12,187 bases of DNA from CAVORB01 sp963736235. GTDB lineage: Bacteria > Pseudomonadota > Gammaproteobacteria > Chromatiales > Chromatiaceae. This document shows, in pieces, positions 1 through 6,502 of the stretch. The translations under genes were made by a program, and so were the position numbers. Where the stretch lies: assembly GCA_963736235.1 (NCBI GenBank), contig CAVTOR010000011.1, forward strand, positions 1-12,187, read 5' to 3'. Numbering within the stretch: the first letter of the stretch is position 1; the number at the start of each line of letters is the position of its first letter. The notes under the pieces were generated by a model. The model was not told the origin of the DNA, ran no database searches, and was given only the letters and a program-made list of their open reading frames with translations.

Positions 1-47
1 CTCAGCAAACCGCCCGTGAGGCCGACGTCCTGAGTACCGCGGCGAAG

Positions 48-70
48 TTTCGCCGGAGATGAACGCAGCG
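48..70. repeat. Candidate IS66 terminal repeat and target duplication, tnpC side
   Basis: An 8-bp flank, TTTCGCCG (48-55), is followed by a 15-bp end, GAGATGAACGCAGCG (56-70). This end is an imperfect inverted partner of 2514-2528, and the flank resembles 2529-2536. It lies 57 bp beyond the tnpC stop codon, a sensible distance for an IS66 end. The imperfect match keeps this provisional. Confidence 0.45.
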
Positions 71-127
71 GGCTGGCGCAGGAGATGGCGAGGAGGGATG
101 CGGGCACCGCCGCCTCGGAAGGCAGGT

Positions 128-1672
128 TCAGGGGTCGGGAATATCCGACGGGGAAATGTTGAAGGGAAGTAAAGCGGCAAACGCCTGCGGCGAAGACGCC
201 TTTGGCAGCTCGGTGAAGAGGTGGCGCAGGTATCGATAGGGCTCGTGCCCGCTCGCCTTGGCCGTTTCGATGATGCTGTAGAGATTGGCCGAGGCATGGG
301 CGCCGTTGGGGGTATCGGAAAAGAGCCAGTTGCGGCGTCCGAGCACGAAGGGGCGAATCGCCCGCTCGCAGGCGTTGTTGTCGATGGCGAGGCGCCCGTC
401 CTCAAGGTAGCCGACGAGCTTCGGCCACTGGTTGCGCAGATACGCCAGCGCCTTGCCGGTGAGCGTGGAGGGCGGCACCGCAGGCAGGGATTTCTCAAGC
501 CAGGTGTGCAGGTCATCGAGGATCGGCTTCGCCAGCTCCAGGCGCTCGCGGGCACGCTCCTGGGGGGTGACATCCTTGAGGCGTTTCTCCACGGCATAGA
601 GCCGCTGGATGAAGGCCAGCGCCATCTGTGCCTTGCCGCCCTTGGCCTTCTTGCCGTGGGCCTTGAGCGCCTCGTCGAACTTGCGCCGGGCATGGGCGAG
701 GCATCCGATCAGAGCAATGTCCGGATTCGCCGCGGCCACCGCGGCGTAGACTTCGAAGCCGTCGCTCTGCAGATAGCCGGAGAATCCGGCCAACAGATCC
801 TTGGCGACCGCCTGCCCGCGTGAGGGGTCGTAGAAGAACAGGACGATGGGTTGATCCGGCGGTCCACCGCGCTGCACCCAGATGTAGGAATTGGTGCTGG
901 CCGAGCGTCCCGCTTCCTTCAGCACCTGGATGCGGGTCTCGTCCATCTGCACGATGTCGTAGGCCAAGAGCCGTTCTCGGAGCTGTTCGATCAGCGGATC
1001 GAGCAAGGCGCCGAGCTTGATCATCCAGCCTGCCAGGGTGGCGCGGGGCAGTTCTACACCGGCGCGCTGGAGGATGCGCTCCTGGCGCGCCAGCGGCAGG
1101 GCATCCTGATACTTGGCCACCGCCACATGGGCGAGCAGCCCGGGTGAGGCGTTGCTCTTGGGGATCGGGTGAGCCGGGACCGGTGCGCTCTTGATCGTCT
1201 CCTCGCAAGCCTTGCAGGCGTACTTCAGACGCACATGCTGCAGGACGCGCACCTGCGCCGGAACGATATCGAGCTGTTCGCTGGTGTCTTCGCCGATGCG
1301 CGTGAGCCCGCAGCCGCAGGCACAGGTCTTCTCCTCCTCGGGCAGATCGTGCTCGATACGCACCCGCGGGAGGTAGTCCGGCAGAGGCTTGCGCCCGCGG
1401 CGCTTGCGCTCATGGGCAGCGACGGGCACCGCCTCAACGGGCTCTTCCTCGGGAGGATTCTCCGCTGCGGATTCCGCCTCGTTGAACAGACCGAGCTGAT
1501 CGGGGGAGTGCTTCTCGCTGGAGGGGCCGTAGCGCTTGGCCAGGAGCAGGTTGAGCTGCTCGCGCAGGCGCGCAAGCTCGGTTTCGTATTCCTCGGCCTG
1601 GGCAACGACAAGCTGCTTCAGGACATCGACGTCATCAGGCAGTTCGGCGGTGCAGAGAGCGCTGGCAGGCAT
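128..1672 (-). CDS. tnpC: IS66-family transposase TnpC
   Basis: This 514-residue protein is the DDE transposase of the IS66 element, of normal family length and uninterrupted. The N-terminal ~60 residues are helical and leucine-rich, followed by the family's RYGPSSEK stretch. A linker rich in Glu and Pro and then a basic run come next. A zinc-binding-type region has cysteines at about 117, 119, 121, 153 and 156. The catalytic core shows Asp at about 244 (VQMDETRIQ), Asp at about 304 (LQSDGFEVY) and Glu at about 436 (DNNACERAIRPF), the expected DDE positions. The C-terminus carries the short IS66_C tail (SANLYSIIETAKASGHEPY). The ATG at 1672 begins the family's usual N-terminus, although no strong Shine-Dalgarno sequence precedes it. 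It is separated from tnpB by 54 bp. Confidence 0.96.
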   Translation of the reverse strand: MPASALCTAELPDDVDVLKQLVVAQAEEYETELARLREQLNLLLAKRYGPSSEKHSPDQLGLFNEAESAAENPPEEEPVEAVPVAAHERKRRGRKPLPDYLPRVRIEHDLPEEEKTCACGCGLTRIGEDTSEQLDIVPAQVRVLQHVRLKYACKACEETIKSAPVPAHPIPKSNASPGLLAHVAVAKYQDALPLARQERILQRAGVELPRATLAGWMIKLGALLDPLIEQLRERLLAYDIVQMDETRIQVLKEAGRSASTNSYIWVQRGGPPDQPIVLFFYDPSRGQAVAKDLLAGFSGYLQSDGFEVYAAVAAANPDIALIGCLAHARRKFDEALKAHGKKAKGGKAQMALAFIQRLYAVEKRLKDVTPQERARERLELAKPILDDLHTWLEKSLPAVPPSTLTGKALAYLRNQWPKLVGYLEDGRLAIDNNACERAIRPFVLGRRNWLFSDTPNGAHASANLYSIIETAKASGHEPYRYLRHLFTELPKASSPQAFAALLPFNISPSDIPDP

Positions 1673-1726
1673 GGGGAAATGCTAGCATAACGAGCCCCAT
1701 TGAAACAGATTCACTCATTGATACAG

Positions 1727-2086
1727 CTATAGAACCGTCTTGTAGTTCAGCGCTTCATGGGGGGTGAGATGGCGCAAGTCATAGCCGTCGAGCAGCCAGT
1801 TGAGCTCCTGACCGCAGAGGGTGATCACCTCCCCACCGAGGTGGCGCGGCCACTTGAACCGCTCCTGCTCCAGGCGCTTGTGCCACAGGCAGAAGCCGTT
1901 GCGTTCCCAGTACAAACATTTCACCGCATCGCGCCGGCGATTGGTGAAGACGTAGAGTGTCTCGGCGAAGGGATCCAGTCCCAGGCTCTGCTCGACGAGC
2001 ACCGCCAACGACTGCATGCCCTTGCGGAAGTCCACCGGCTCGCGGCACAGGTAGAGGCGGGGCAGATCGGCGCTGGGGCGCATCAT
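1727..2086 (-). CDS. tnpB: IS66 accessory protein TnpB (IS66 Orf2)
   Basis: This 119-residue protein matches the small IS66 Orf2 accessory protein that IS66 transposition needs alongside TnpC; its biochemical role is poorly defined. The recognisable family stretches are REPVDFRKGMQSLA near the N-terminus, YVFTNRRRDAVKCLYWERNG in the middle, then FCLWHKRLE and a C-terminal segment about the element's aspartate- and leucine-rich loop (LLDGYDL). The length is typical. Its start overlaps the tnpA stop by 4 bp (ATGA), indicating translational coupling. The frame is intact, so with TnpA and TnpC this copy could be functional. Confidence 0.95.
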   Translation of the reverse strand: MMRPSADLPRLYLCREPVDFRKGMQSLAVLVEQSLGLDPFAETLYVFTNRRRDAVKCLYWERNGFCLWHKRLEQERFKWPRHLGGEVITLCGQELNWLLDGYDLRHLTPHEALNYKTVL

Positions 2087-2421
2087 GACGAGGCCTGCGA
2101 GAGGCGCAGCAGATGTTCAACGAGTGCCAGATCCGCCGAACCGTCCCATTCCAGCATCAGGCCGTTGGGAAAATGCAGGCGCTGAGTACCAGTGACACCG
2201 CGAGAGGCGGAAACCCGCACCGCCGCGAAACTCACCGGCGTATCCGTAGCAACCAGACCGAGCCGCTTCAGGCGACGGTGCCAATGGTAGAAGCGCTGCA
2301 GGTTCAGGCCCTGCTGTTCGGCGTAGGCCTTGAGGCTCAGCCCCTGGCTGCGGCAGGCGCGCAGGTGCTCCAGCCACGCGCGCTGGCGTTCGCTGAGTTC
2401 AGAATTCGAGGGGTTCGCCAT
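2083..2421 (-). CDS. tnpA: IS66 accessory protein TnpA (IS66 Orf1)
   Basis: This 112-residue protein is the first gene of the IS66 operon. The N-terminal half (about residues 10-50) reads as a helix-turn-helix of the kind found in IS66 Orf1 and IS3 Orf1 proteins: ERQRAWLEHLRACRSQGLSL, then AYAEQQGLNLQRFYHWHRRL. The C-terminal half is short and beta-rich (FAAVRV, LHFPNGLMLEW), as in other family members. The ATG at 2421 is supported by a GGAG Shine-Dalgarno sequence about 7 bp upstream. The gene overlaps tnpB by 4 bp. DNA binding at the element ends or regulation of the operon is inferred from the family. Confidence 0.93.
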   Translation of the reverse strand: MANPSNSELSERQRAWLEHLRACRSQGLSLKAYAEQQGLNLQRFYHWHRRLKRLGLVATDTPVSFAAVRVSASRGVTGTQRLHFPNGLMLEWDGSADLALVEHLLRLSQASS

Positions 2422-2513
2422 GCTCGGCTCCGGTCGTGGTTCCAGAGCCGAACCATGCCGCGGGAAGGGCGGCGGCGGTAGGTGGGGTTTATTGAGCCCT
2501 CACAATTTTGCGG

Positions 2514-2536
2514 CGCTGCGTCAGTCTCTTTCGACC
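2514..2536. repeat. Candidate IS66 terminal repeat and target duplication, tnpA side
   Basis: Positions 2514-2528 (CGCTGCGTCAGTCTC) are the imperfect inverted partner of 56-70. The 8 bp beyond, TTTCGACC (2529-2536), share TTTCG and a seventh-position C with the left flank. The end lies 107 bp upstream of the tnpA start codon, leaving room for the element's promoter. Confidence 0.45.
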
Positions 2537-2714
2537 CATCGCGCCCCTACACCGATTGCCTTATACGGCGTCCGGATTTTTCACACTGCTGAAAGGTGGG
2601 ACAGGAACGGAAGACTCAACCTTCGCCAGCAGCGGGCGGACTCTTCGCAGCGCAGCGCCTCAGAGAGGATCTCCGAGGGTCCCCATCTTGCTCACGTTCT
2701 GCAACGGGACCTAG
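2529..2714. other. Short non-coding host segment between the two insertion sequences
   Basis: This 186-bp stretch separates the proposed IS66 end from the IS5 end, so 2422-2859 as a whole holds IS ends and host DNA but no gene. Its right end matters: read on the minus strand from 2714, it continues the DMT transporter frame for five more codons to a TGA at 2692-2694. It therefore holds the displaced native 3' end of that gene. The rest would be the original downstream spacer. I see no convincing terminator or promoter here. Confidence 0.6.
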
Positions 2715-2732
2715 GGAAACGCTGAACTAGTC
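2711..2732. repeat. IS5 left target duplication and inverted repeat
   Basis: CTAG at 2711-2714 is the target duplication, and GGAAACGCTGAACTAGTC (2715-2732) is the terminal repeat. The repeat matches the reverse complement of 3917-3934 at 12 of 18 bases, and the same CTAG follows the other end. A 4-bp CTAG-like duplication is characteristic of the IS5 group. Confidence 0.85.
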
Positions 2733-3934
2733 GAGTTTTCCCGCACTTTGCTCCGCGGGTTGATCATTGAATCAATAGGGGCTGATCAATATTGGCTTTT
2801 CCGGGCAATTCGGGTGGCATTTGGCGACGATTTTGGCGGTTTTTGCGCCTTTTCCGGATTCAGGACGCACCTTGGCTGCTGGGACCCAACAACGCCTTCT
2901 TGGCGATCACCAGGTTGGCCAGGGCGAACAGAGCGTGCAGCTGCGCGGTGTTCTTGGCCAGGCCCTTGTAGCGCACCTTGCGATGACCGAACAGGTTCTT
3001 CATGACATGGAACGGATGCTCGACGCGGGAGCGCAGTTGCGCTTTGAGCCGTTCGGCGCGACGCGTCAACTCCTTCAGCGGACCCTCCGCCATCGCCTTG
3101 AGCTTGCCGCGCTTCATGGCGATGTGCCACTTCAGCGGCTTGTCTCTGAGCGCTTGGCGCTTGTCGGCCCCGATGTAGCCGGCGTCGGCGAAGACGATCT
3201 CCTCTTCTCCATGCAGCAAGTGCTCGGTCTGGGTGACGTCGGAGACGTTGGCGGCGGTGCCCACGACGGTGTGCACCAGTCCGGAGTCGGCATCCGCACC
3301 GATGTGCGCCTTCATGCCGAAATACCATTGCTTGCCCTTGCGGGTCTGGTGCATCTGGGGATCGCGCGCCTTCTCTTTGTTCTTGGTCGAGGACGGCGCG
3401 GCCAGGATGGTGGCATCGGTCAGGGTGCCCTTGTTCAACAGCAGCCCGCGCTCGCGCAGGTGGCGGTTGACGGTCTCGAAGATCATCTTGGTCAGACCAT
3501 TGGCTTCGAGCAAGTGGCGAAAGCCCAGCAGCGTGGTGGCATCGGGCACCGACTCGCGGCTCAAATCAATCCCGACGAAGTTGCGCAGCGCCTGGCTGTC
3601 GTAGATCGCATCCTCCAGCGCCTCGTCGGCCAGCGCGTACCACTGCTGCAGGCAGTACATGCGCAGCATGCGCTCCAGACCGATCGGGCGGCGACCGCGC
3701 CCCGTACCTGCGCCGGGAAGTAGTAGGGCTTGAGCGCTGCGATCAGCGCCGCCCAGGGCACGATCTGCTCCATCTCCCCCAGGAAGCGCTCGCGGCGGGT
3801 GACCTTCTTCTTGCCGGCAAACTCGGCTTGGGCAAAAGACAGTTGCTTCATCGGGTGACTCGCTGGCGGCGGTGGATTGCCAAGTATTTTACCACTCACG
3901 CCCCATTGATGTGGATGATTTAATCAGTGTCTCC
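2715..3934 (-). mobile_element. IS5-family (IS5 subgroup) insertion sequence
   Basis: This 1,220-bp element is bounded by 18-bp imperfect inverted repeats (12 of 18 matching) and by identical CTAG target duplications at 2711-2714 and 3935-3938. Its single gene encodes an IS5-subgroup transposase, and both the size and the CTAG target fit that subgroup. The element sits in the last codons of the transporter gene to its right. Removing it and one CTAG copy joins that gene to five further codons and a TGA. The transposase frame carries one frameshift, so this copy is probably unable to move by itself unless the shift is a sequencing error. Confidence 0.88.
2860..3851 (-). pseudogene. IS5-family transposase, frameshifted
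   Basis: The N-terminal part starts at the ATG at 3851 (MKQLSFAQAEFAGKKKVTRR) and runs in one frame to about 3720. From there homology continues in another frame (PGAGTGRGRRPIGLERML) to the stop at 2860. Restoring one base at about 3714-3720 gives a protein of roughly 330 residues, the usual IS5 length. The catalytic DDE residues are all visible in the second part: Asp in GTLTDATILAAPSS, Asp in VFADAGYIGADK and Glu in RSRVEHPFHVMK. The segment KARDPQMHQTRKGKQWYFGM is typical of the subgroup. No slippery sequence lies at the junction, so programmed frameshifting is unlikely; a lost base or a sequencing error is more plausible. The internal ATG at 3669 is not a credible start. Confidence 0.9.
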
Positions 3935-4833
3935 CTAGACACCGAAGAAGCTACATCGGCCCATGGTGCCCTCGAGAATACGCTCAGGGCGGTAACTGTC
4001 ACCAAAATTAGCCCCATGCCGACGATCTGTACACCGATTAGGCTCTCATTTAAAACCACGACACCGAACAGCGATGCCGTAACCGGCTCGACCATTGCCA
4101 CAATCGAGGCTACGGCCGGCGCGGTATGGTGTAAGGCCCACAATATAGAGAATGAAAGACAATCCCGCGCCAAACACCCCCAGTATCAGGAACAGTGGCC
4201 AACTCGGCGTGCTGAGCACGGCCAGGGTCTGGTCGGTATCACCAATCCGACCAGTACGGTGGCGAGTACCGCGAACGATATCGCGAGAATCGCCTGTGGG
4301 CTGCCGTGCGGTGCCGCATACTTGAAGCCGAAAATGAATACCGCATAGGACAGCCCGGCAAGCAGTCCGGCGACGGCCCCAGTCAGCGTGACGCCGCCCG
4401 CCCTGGTCTCGTAAATGCGCGTCAGCAGCACGATGCCAAGCATTACCATCGCGATCGCGGCCCACTTAAGCAGGGTCGGTCTTTCGAGCTTGAGTGTGAA
4501 GGACACCAGATAGACGAACACCGGTGCGCAATACATCAGCGTCGCCGCAACCGCGACACTCCCCTCCGCGATGCTCACGAAATAGAACGCGAAGTTGCCA
4601 GCTACGCCGACACCCGCGATCGCCGACCAGAACCACATTCGGCCACTTGCTAGCCCGCTGCCATGCGGGCGCAACGCTAGCCACAAGAGAACGAACAACA
4701 GCCCGATCGCGCCCCGGTAGAAAGACACCACGAGCGGGTTCCAGCCGTTGGCCATGAGAATCCCGCCGATCCCCCCTGATAGCCCCCAGAATAACGCCGC
4801 CAGTGCCACGAACGCCGTACTCAGACTCATCAT
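3889..4833 (-). pseudogene. EamA/DMT-type membrane transporter, frameshifted and IS-truncated
   Basis: The frame reads as a ten-helix drug/metabolite transporter with two EamA repeats. The first has LAALFWGLSGGIGGILMANG near the N-terminus. The second ends in the signature APAVASIVAMVEPVTASLFG and then LNESLIGVQIVGMGLILV. The ATG pair at 4833/4830 begins the hydrophobic first helix. Between about 4240 and 4130 the protein continues in a different frame (LSTPSWPLFLILGVFGAGLS). This implies a lost base near 4220-4240 and an extra base near 4130, after which the original frame resumes. Read as it stands, translation stops at 4186 after about 215 residues. The last 14 codons (ETLIKSSTSMGREW) come from the IS5 end; the native end was SRSRCRT. 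Substrate and direction are unknown; members export amino acids, metabolites or drugs. Confidence 0.87.
3917..3938. repeat. IS5 right inverted repeat and target duplication
   Basis: Positions 3917-3934 are the inverted partner of 2715-2732, reading GGAGACACTGATTAAATC on the minus strand. They are followed by CTAG at 3935-3938, identical to 2711-2714. The CTAG lies inside the transporter reading frame (codons for Ser-Arg), which fixes the insertion point in that gene. Confidence 0.85.
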
Positions 4834-5159
4834 TTTGTCTGAAGAAATTGACCACATCGCGAGTAGCTACTGCCGTGCCATTGCGCAAGTCCCTACCGCC
4901 AAGGCGGTTACATCCGAAGCTTAGACGCTTCGTTCAATCAACCGGGGTTATCCCACGACTTGTCGGTCTGAGGCAAAGCCTCGCTAGAAGTGAACACCCA
5001 GCCTCGATCGTCGCCACGCGCTGAAGCTCATGGCTGTTGGTGACCGAGGTCAGCGTCTCGCAGATGGCGATTGCATCCCGCCAGAGTCGACCTACGACCA
5101 TCACAAGCACCCTCGTGGCCACAATCAGGTCCGCCGTCCACACCTGCTATTGTTTTCGT
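4834..5159. other. Divergent intergenic region without a supported gene
   Basis: This 326-bp gap lies between the divergent transporter and ATP-grasp starts and should hold promoters for both. I could not find a convincing -35/-10 pair in either direction. A TATTGT at 5148-5153 would put transcription start almost on the ATG at 5160, but no matching -35 lies upstream. A minus-strand open frame (4934-5143) is present without a known motif or ribosome binding site. The in-frame extension of the ATP-grasp frame back to 5037 looks like translated spacer, not protein. Confidence 0.5.
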
Positions 5160-6482
5160 ATGGCGTTGCGAACCCACAGAGCCCCAGCAGTGAAGAACAT
5201 ATTCGTCGTGGGGCTCGACGACTTTGACCGTGCCCAGCTCGAGACCCTGCCTGGTTCCGAACGATACGCCTTCCATCCTCTGTTTACCTACAGTGAGATC
5301 AAGCAGCAGGAGAGTTTTCCGGTTGCCTGGCTGCTTGACCAGGGAACGCATATCCTTCGGGCGTTTTCGGGACATGTTGACGCGGTGATCGGGTATTGGG
5401 ATTTTCCCGTCAGTACCACGCTGCCGATCCTGAGGGGAGGCGTCGACCTTCCGGGACCGACCTTGGAATCGGTTCTCAAATGCGAGCACAAGTACTGGAG
5501 CCGAGTCCTCCAGGCCGAGGTCGCTGCGGAGCACGTCCCGGCCTTCTGCGCCGTAGACCCTTTCGCAAAAGATCCTCTGCAGAACGTGTCGCTTGGCTTC
5601 CCCTTCTGGCTCAAACCTGTGAAGTCCGTGCTTTCCCACCTTGGCTTCCGTATTGCCGATAGAGCCGATTTTGACGAAGCGATTGGGCATATCCGGGCGG
5701 AAATCCATCGCTACGCCGAGCCCTTTAACGTAATCCTAGAGCACGCCAAGCTGCCTCCCGAGATCGCCGCCGTAGACGGCTATCACTGCATTGCCGAGTC
5801 CATCATTTCCGCGGGGAGTCAGTGCACGCAGGAAGGCTATGCCTTCGGTGGCGCAGTGGAGGTTTACGGAACCATCGATTCCCTCCGGTGCGGGCCGACC
5901 CGATCTTCGTTCAGCCGTTATCAGTACCCGTCGACTCTTCCGCAAGCAGTACAGGACCGCATGACGGAAATCACCGGACGGGTGATTCGGCACATCGGCT
6001 ATGACACGGCGCCCTTCAACATCGAGTGTTTCTGGGACGCAACTCAGGACCGAATTTGGCTCCTTGAGATCAACGCCAGGATCTCCAAATCCCACGCGCC
6101 GCTCTTCCGGATGGTAGACGGCGTCTACCATCACCAAATCATGGTCGACTTAGGCCTGGGGCGGCGGCCTCGCTTCGTCCAGGGACGAGGAGAGTGTGCG
6201 CTCGCCGCGAAGTTCATGGTGCGTGCCTATACCGATGCTCGGGTGATCGGGGTACCGACCGCGGCGGAGATCGCACTGGTGGAGAGGGATGTGCCCTGCA
6301 CACAAATCCAGGTAGCAGTCCATGAGGGAATGCGCCTGTCCGAGCTGCGCGATCAGGACAGCTACAGCTTCGAGATGGCTACGATCTTCGTTGGGGCAAA
6401 TACCCAGGCGGAGCTCGAGGCAAAGTTCCATGCCTGCATGGACCGGCTGCCGCTGCGTTTGGAAACACGCATGAATGATTGA
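5160..6482 (+). CDS. ATP-grasp domain protein, probable carboxylate-amine ligase
   Basis: This 440-residue protein reads as an ATP-grasp enzyme, the fold that activates a carboxylate as an acyl-phosphate and joins it to an amine or thiol. A Rossmann-like pre-ATP-grasp part comes first (KNIFVVGLDDFD, then HVDAVIGYWDFPVSTTLPIL), then the usual linker (GPTLESVLKCEHKYWSR). The nucleotide-binding Lys is likely K152 in FPFWLKPVKS. Acidic and metal-binding positions appear at E213 (YHCIAESII), E289 (FNIECFWD), E303 and N305 (WLLEINARIS), matching the family's E-x-N pattern. The substrate cannot be read from sequence. The start is uncertain: ATG 5160 has no clear Shine-Dalgarno, GTG 5190 is an alternative, and the frame stays open upstream to 5037. 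A hydrolase gene follows after 20 bp, suggesting an operon. No lesion is present. Confidence 0.88.
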   Translation: MALRTHRAPAVKNIFVVGLDDFDRAQLETLPGSERYAFHPLFTYSEIKQQESFPVAWLLDQGTHILRAFSGHVDAVIGYWDFPVSTTLPILRGGVDLPGPTLESVLKCEHKYWSRVLQAEVAAEHVPAFCAVDPFAKDPLQNVSLGFPFWLKPVKSVLSHLGFRIADRADFDEAIGHIRAEIHRYAEPFNVILEHAKLPPEIAAVDGYHCIAESIISAGSQCTQEGYAFGGAVEVYGTIDSLRCGPTRSSFSRYQYPSTLPQAVQDRMTEITGRVIRHIGYDTAPFNIECFWDATQDRIWLLEINARISKSHAPLFRMVDGVYHHQIMVDLGLGRRPRFVQGRGECALAAKFMVRAYTDARVIGVPTAAEIALVERDVPCTQIQVAVHEGMRLSELRDQDSYSFEMATIFVGANTQAELEAKFHACMDRLPLRLETRMND

Positions 6483-6502
6483 TCGGACCGGGGGCCTTTA
6501 AG

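Larger units (their letters stand above)
56..2528 (-). mobile_element. IS66-family insertion sequence with tnpA, tnpB and tnpC
   Basis: The element carries the full three-gene set of classical IS66 elements, in the order tnpA, tnpB, tnpC on the minus strand, and all three frames are open. The ends are a proposal. Positions 56-70 (GAGATGAACGCAGCG) and the reverse complement of 2514-2528 (GAGACTGACGCAGCG) agree at 12 of 15 bases. The adjoining 8-bp flanks, TTTCGCCG at 48-55 and TTTCGACC at 2529-2536, agree at 6 of 8, and IS66 elements usually make 8-bp target duplications. The resulting length of 2,473 bp is normal for the family. Against it, the terminal bases do not resemble the GTAAGC-type ends known for many IS66 members, and the duplication is imperfect. 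The family call is firm and the exact ends are moderate. Confidence 0.72.

Noticed and set aside
221..823. Long plus-strand open frames opposite tnpC, with others at 1169-1690 and 2821-3723 opposite the transposases
   Set aside because: They are antisense to clear transposase genes in GC-rich DNA and carry no motifs; these are shadow frames.
3709..3725. Programmed ribosomal frameshifting in the IS5 transposase
   Set aside because: The junction has no A- or T-rich slippery heptamer. The IS5 subgroup normally uses a single open frame, so a lost base is more likely.
2778..3904. GGGGC(G)TGA inverted similarity first taken as the IS5 ends
   Set aside because: It gives no target duplication. The outer pair at 2715-2732 and 3917-3934 has longer matching repeats and exact CTAG flanks.
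4934..5143. Minus-strand open frame of 69 codons in the divergent gap
   Set aside because: It has a fairly protein-like middle (VVGRLWRDAIAICETLTSV) but no ribosome binding site, no recognised family and a position where promoters are expected. It could be a gene remnant; not strong enough to call.
5037..5159. 41-codon upstream extension of the ATP-grasp frame
   Set aside because: The added residues are Thr/Ser/Arg-rich without fold character and there is no ribosome site at 5037. The conserved protein begins near VKNIFVVGL, so a start at 5160 or 5190 is better.
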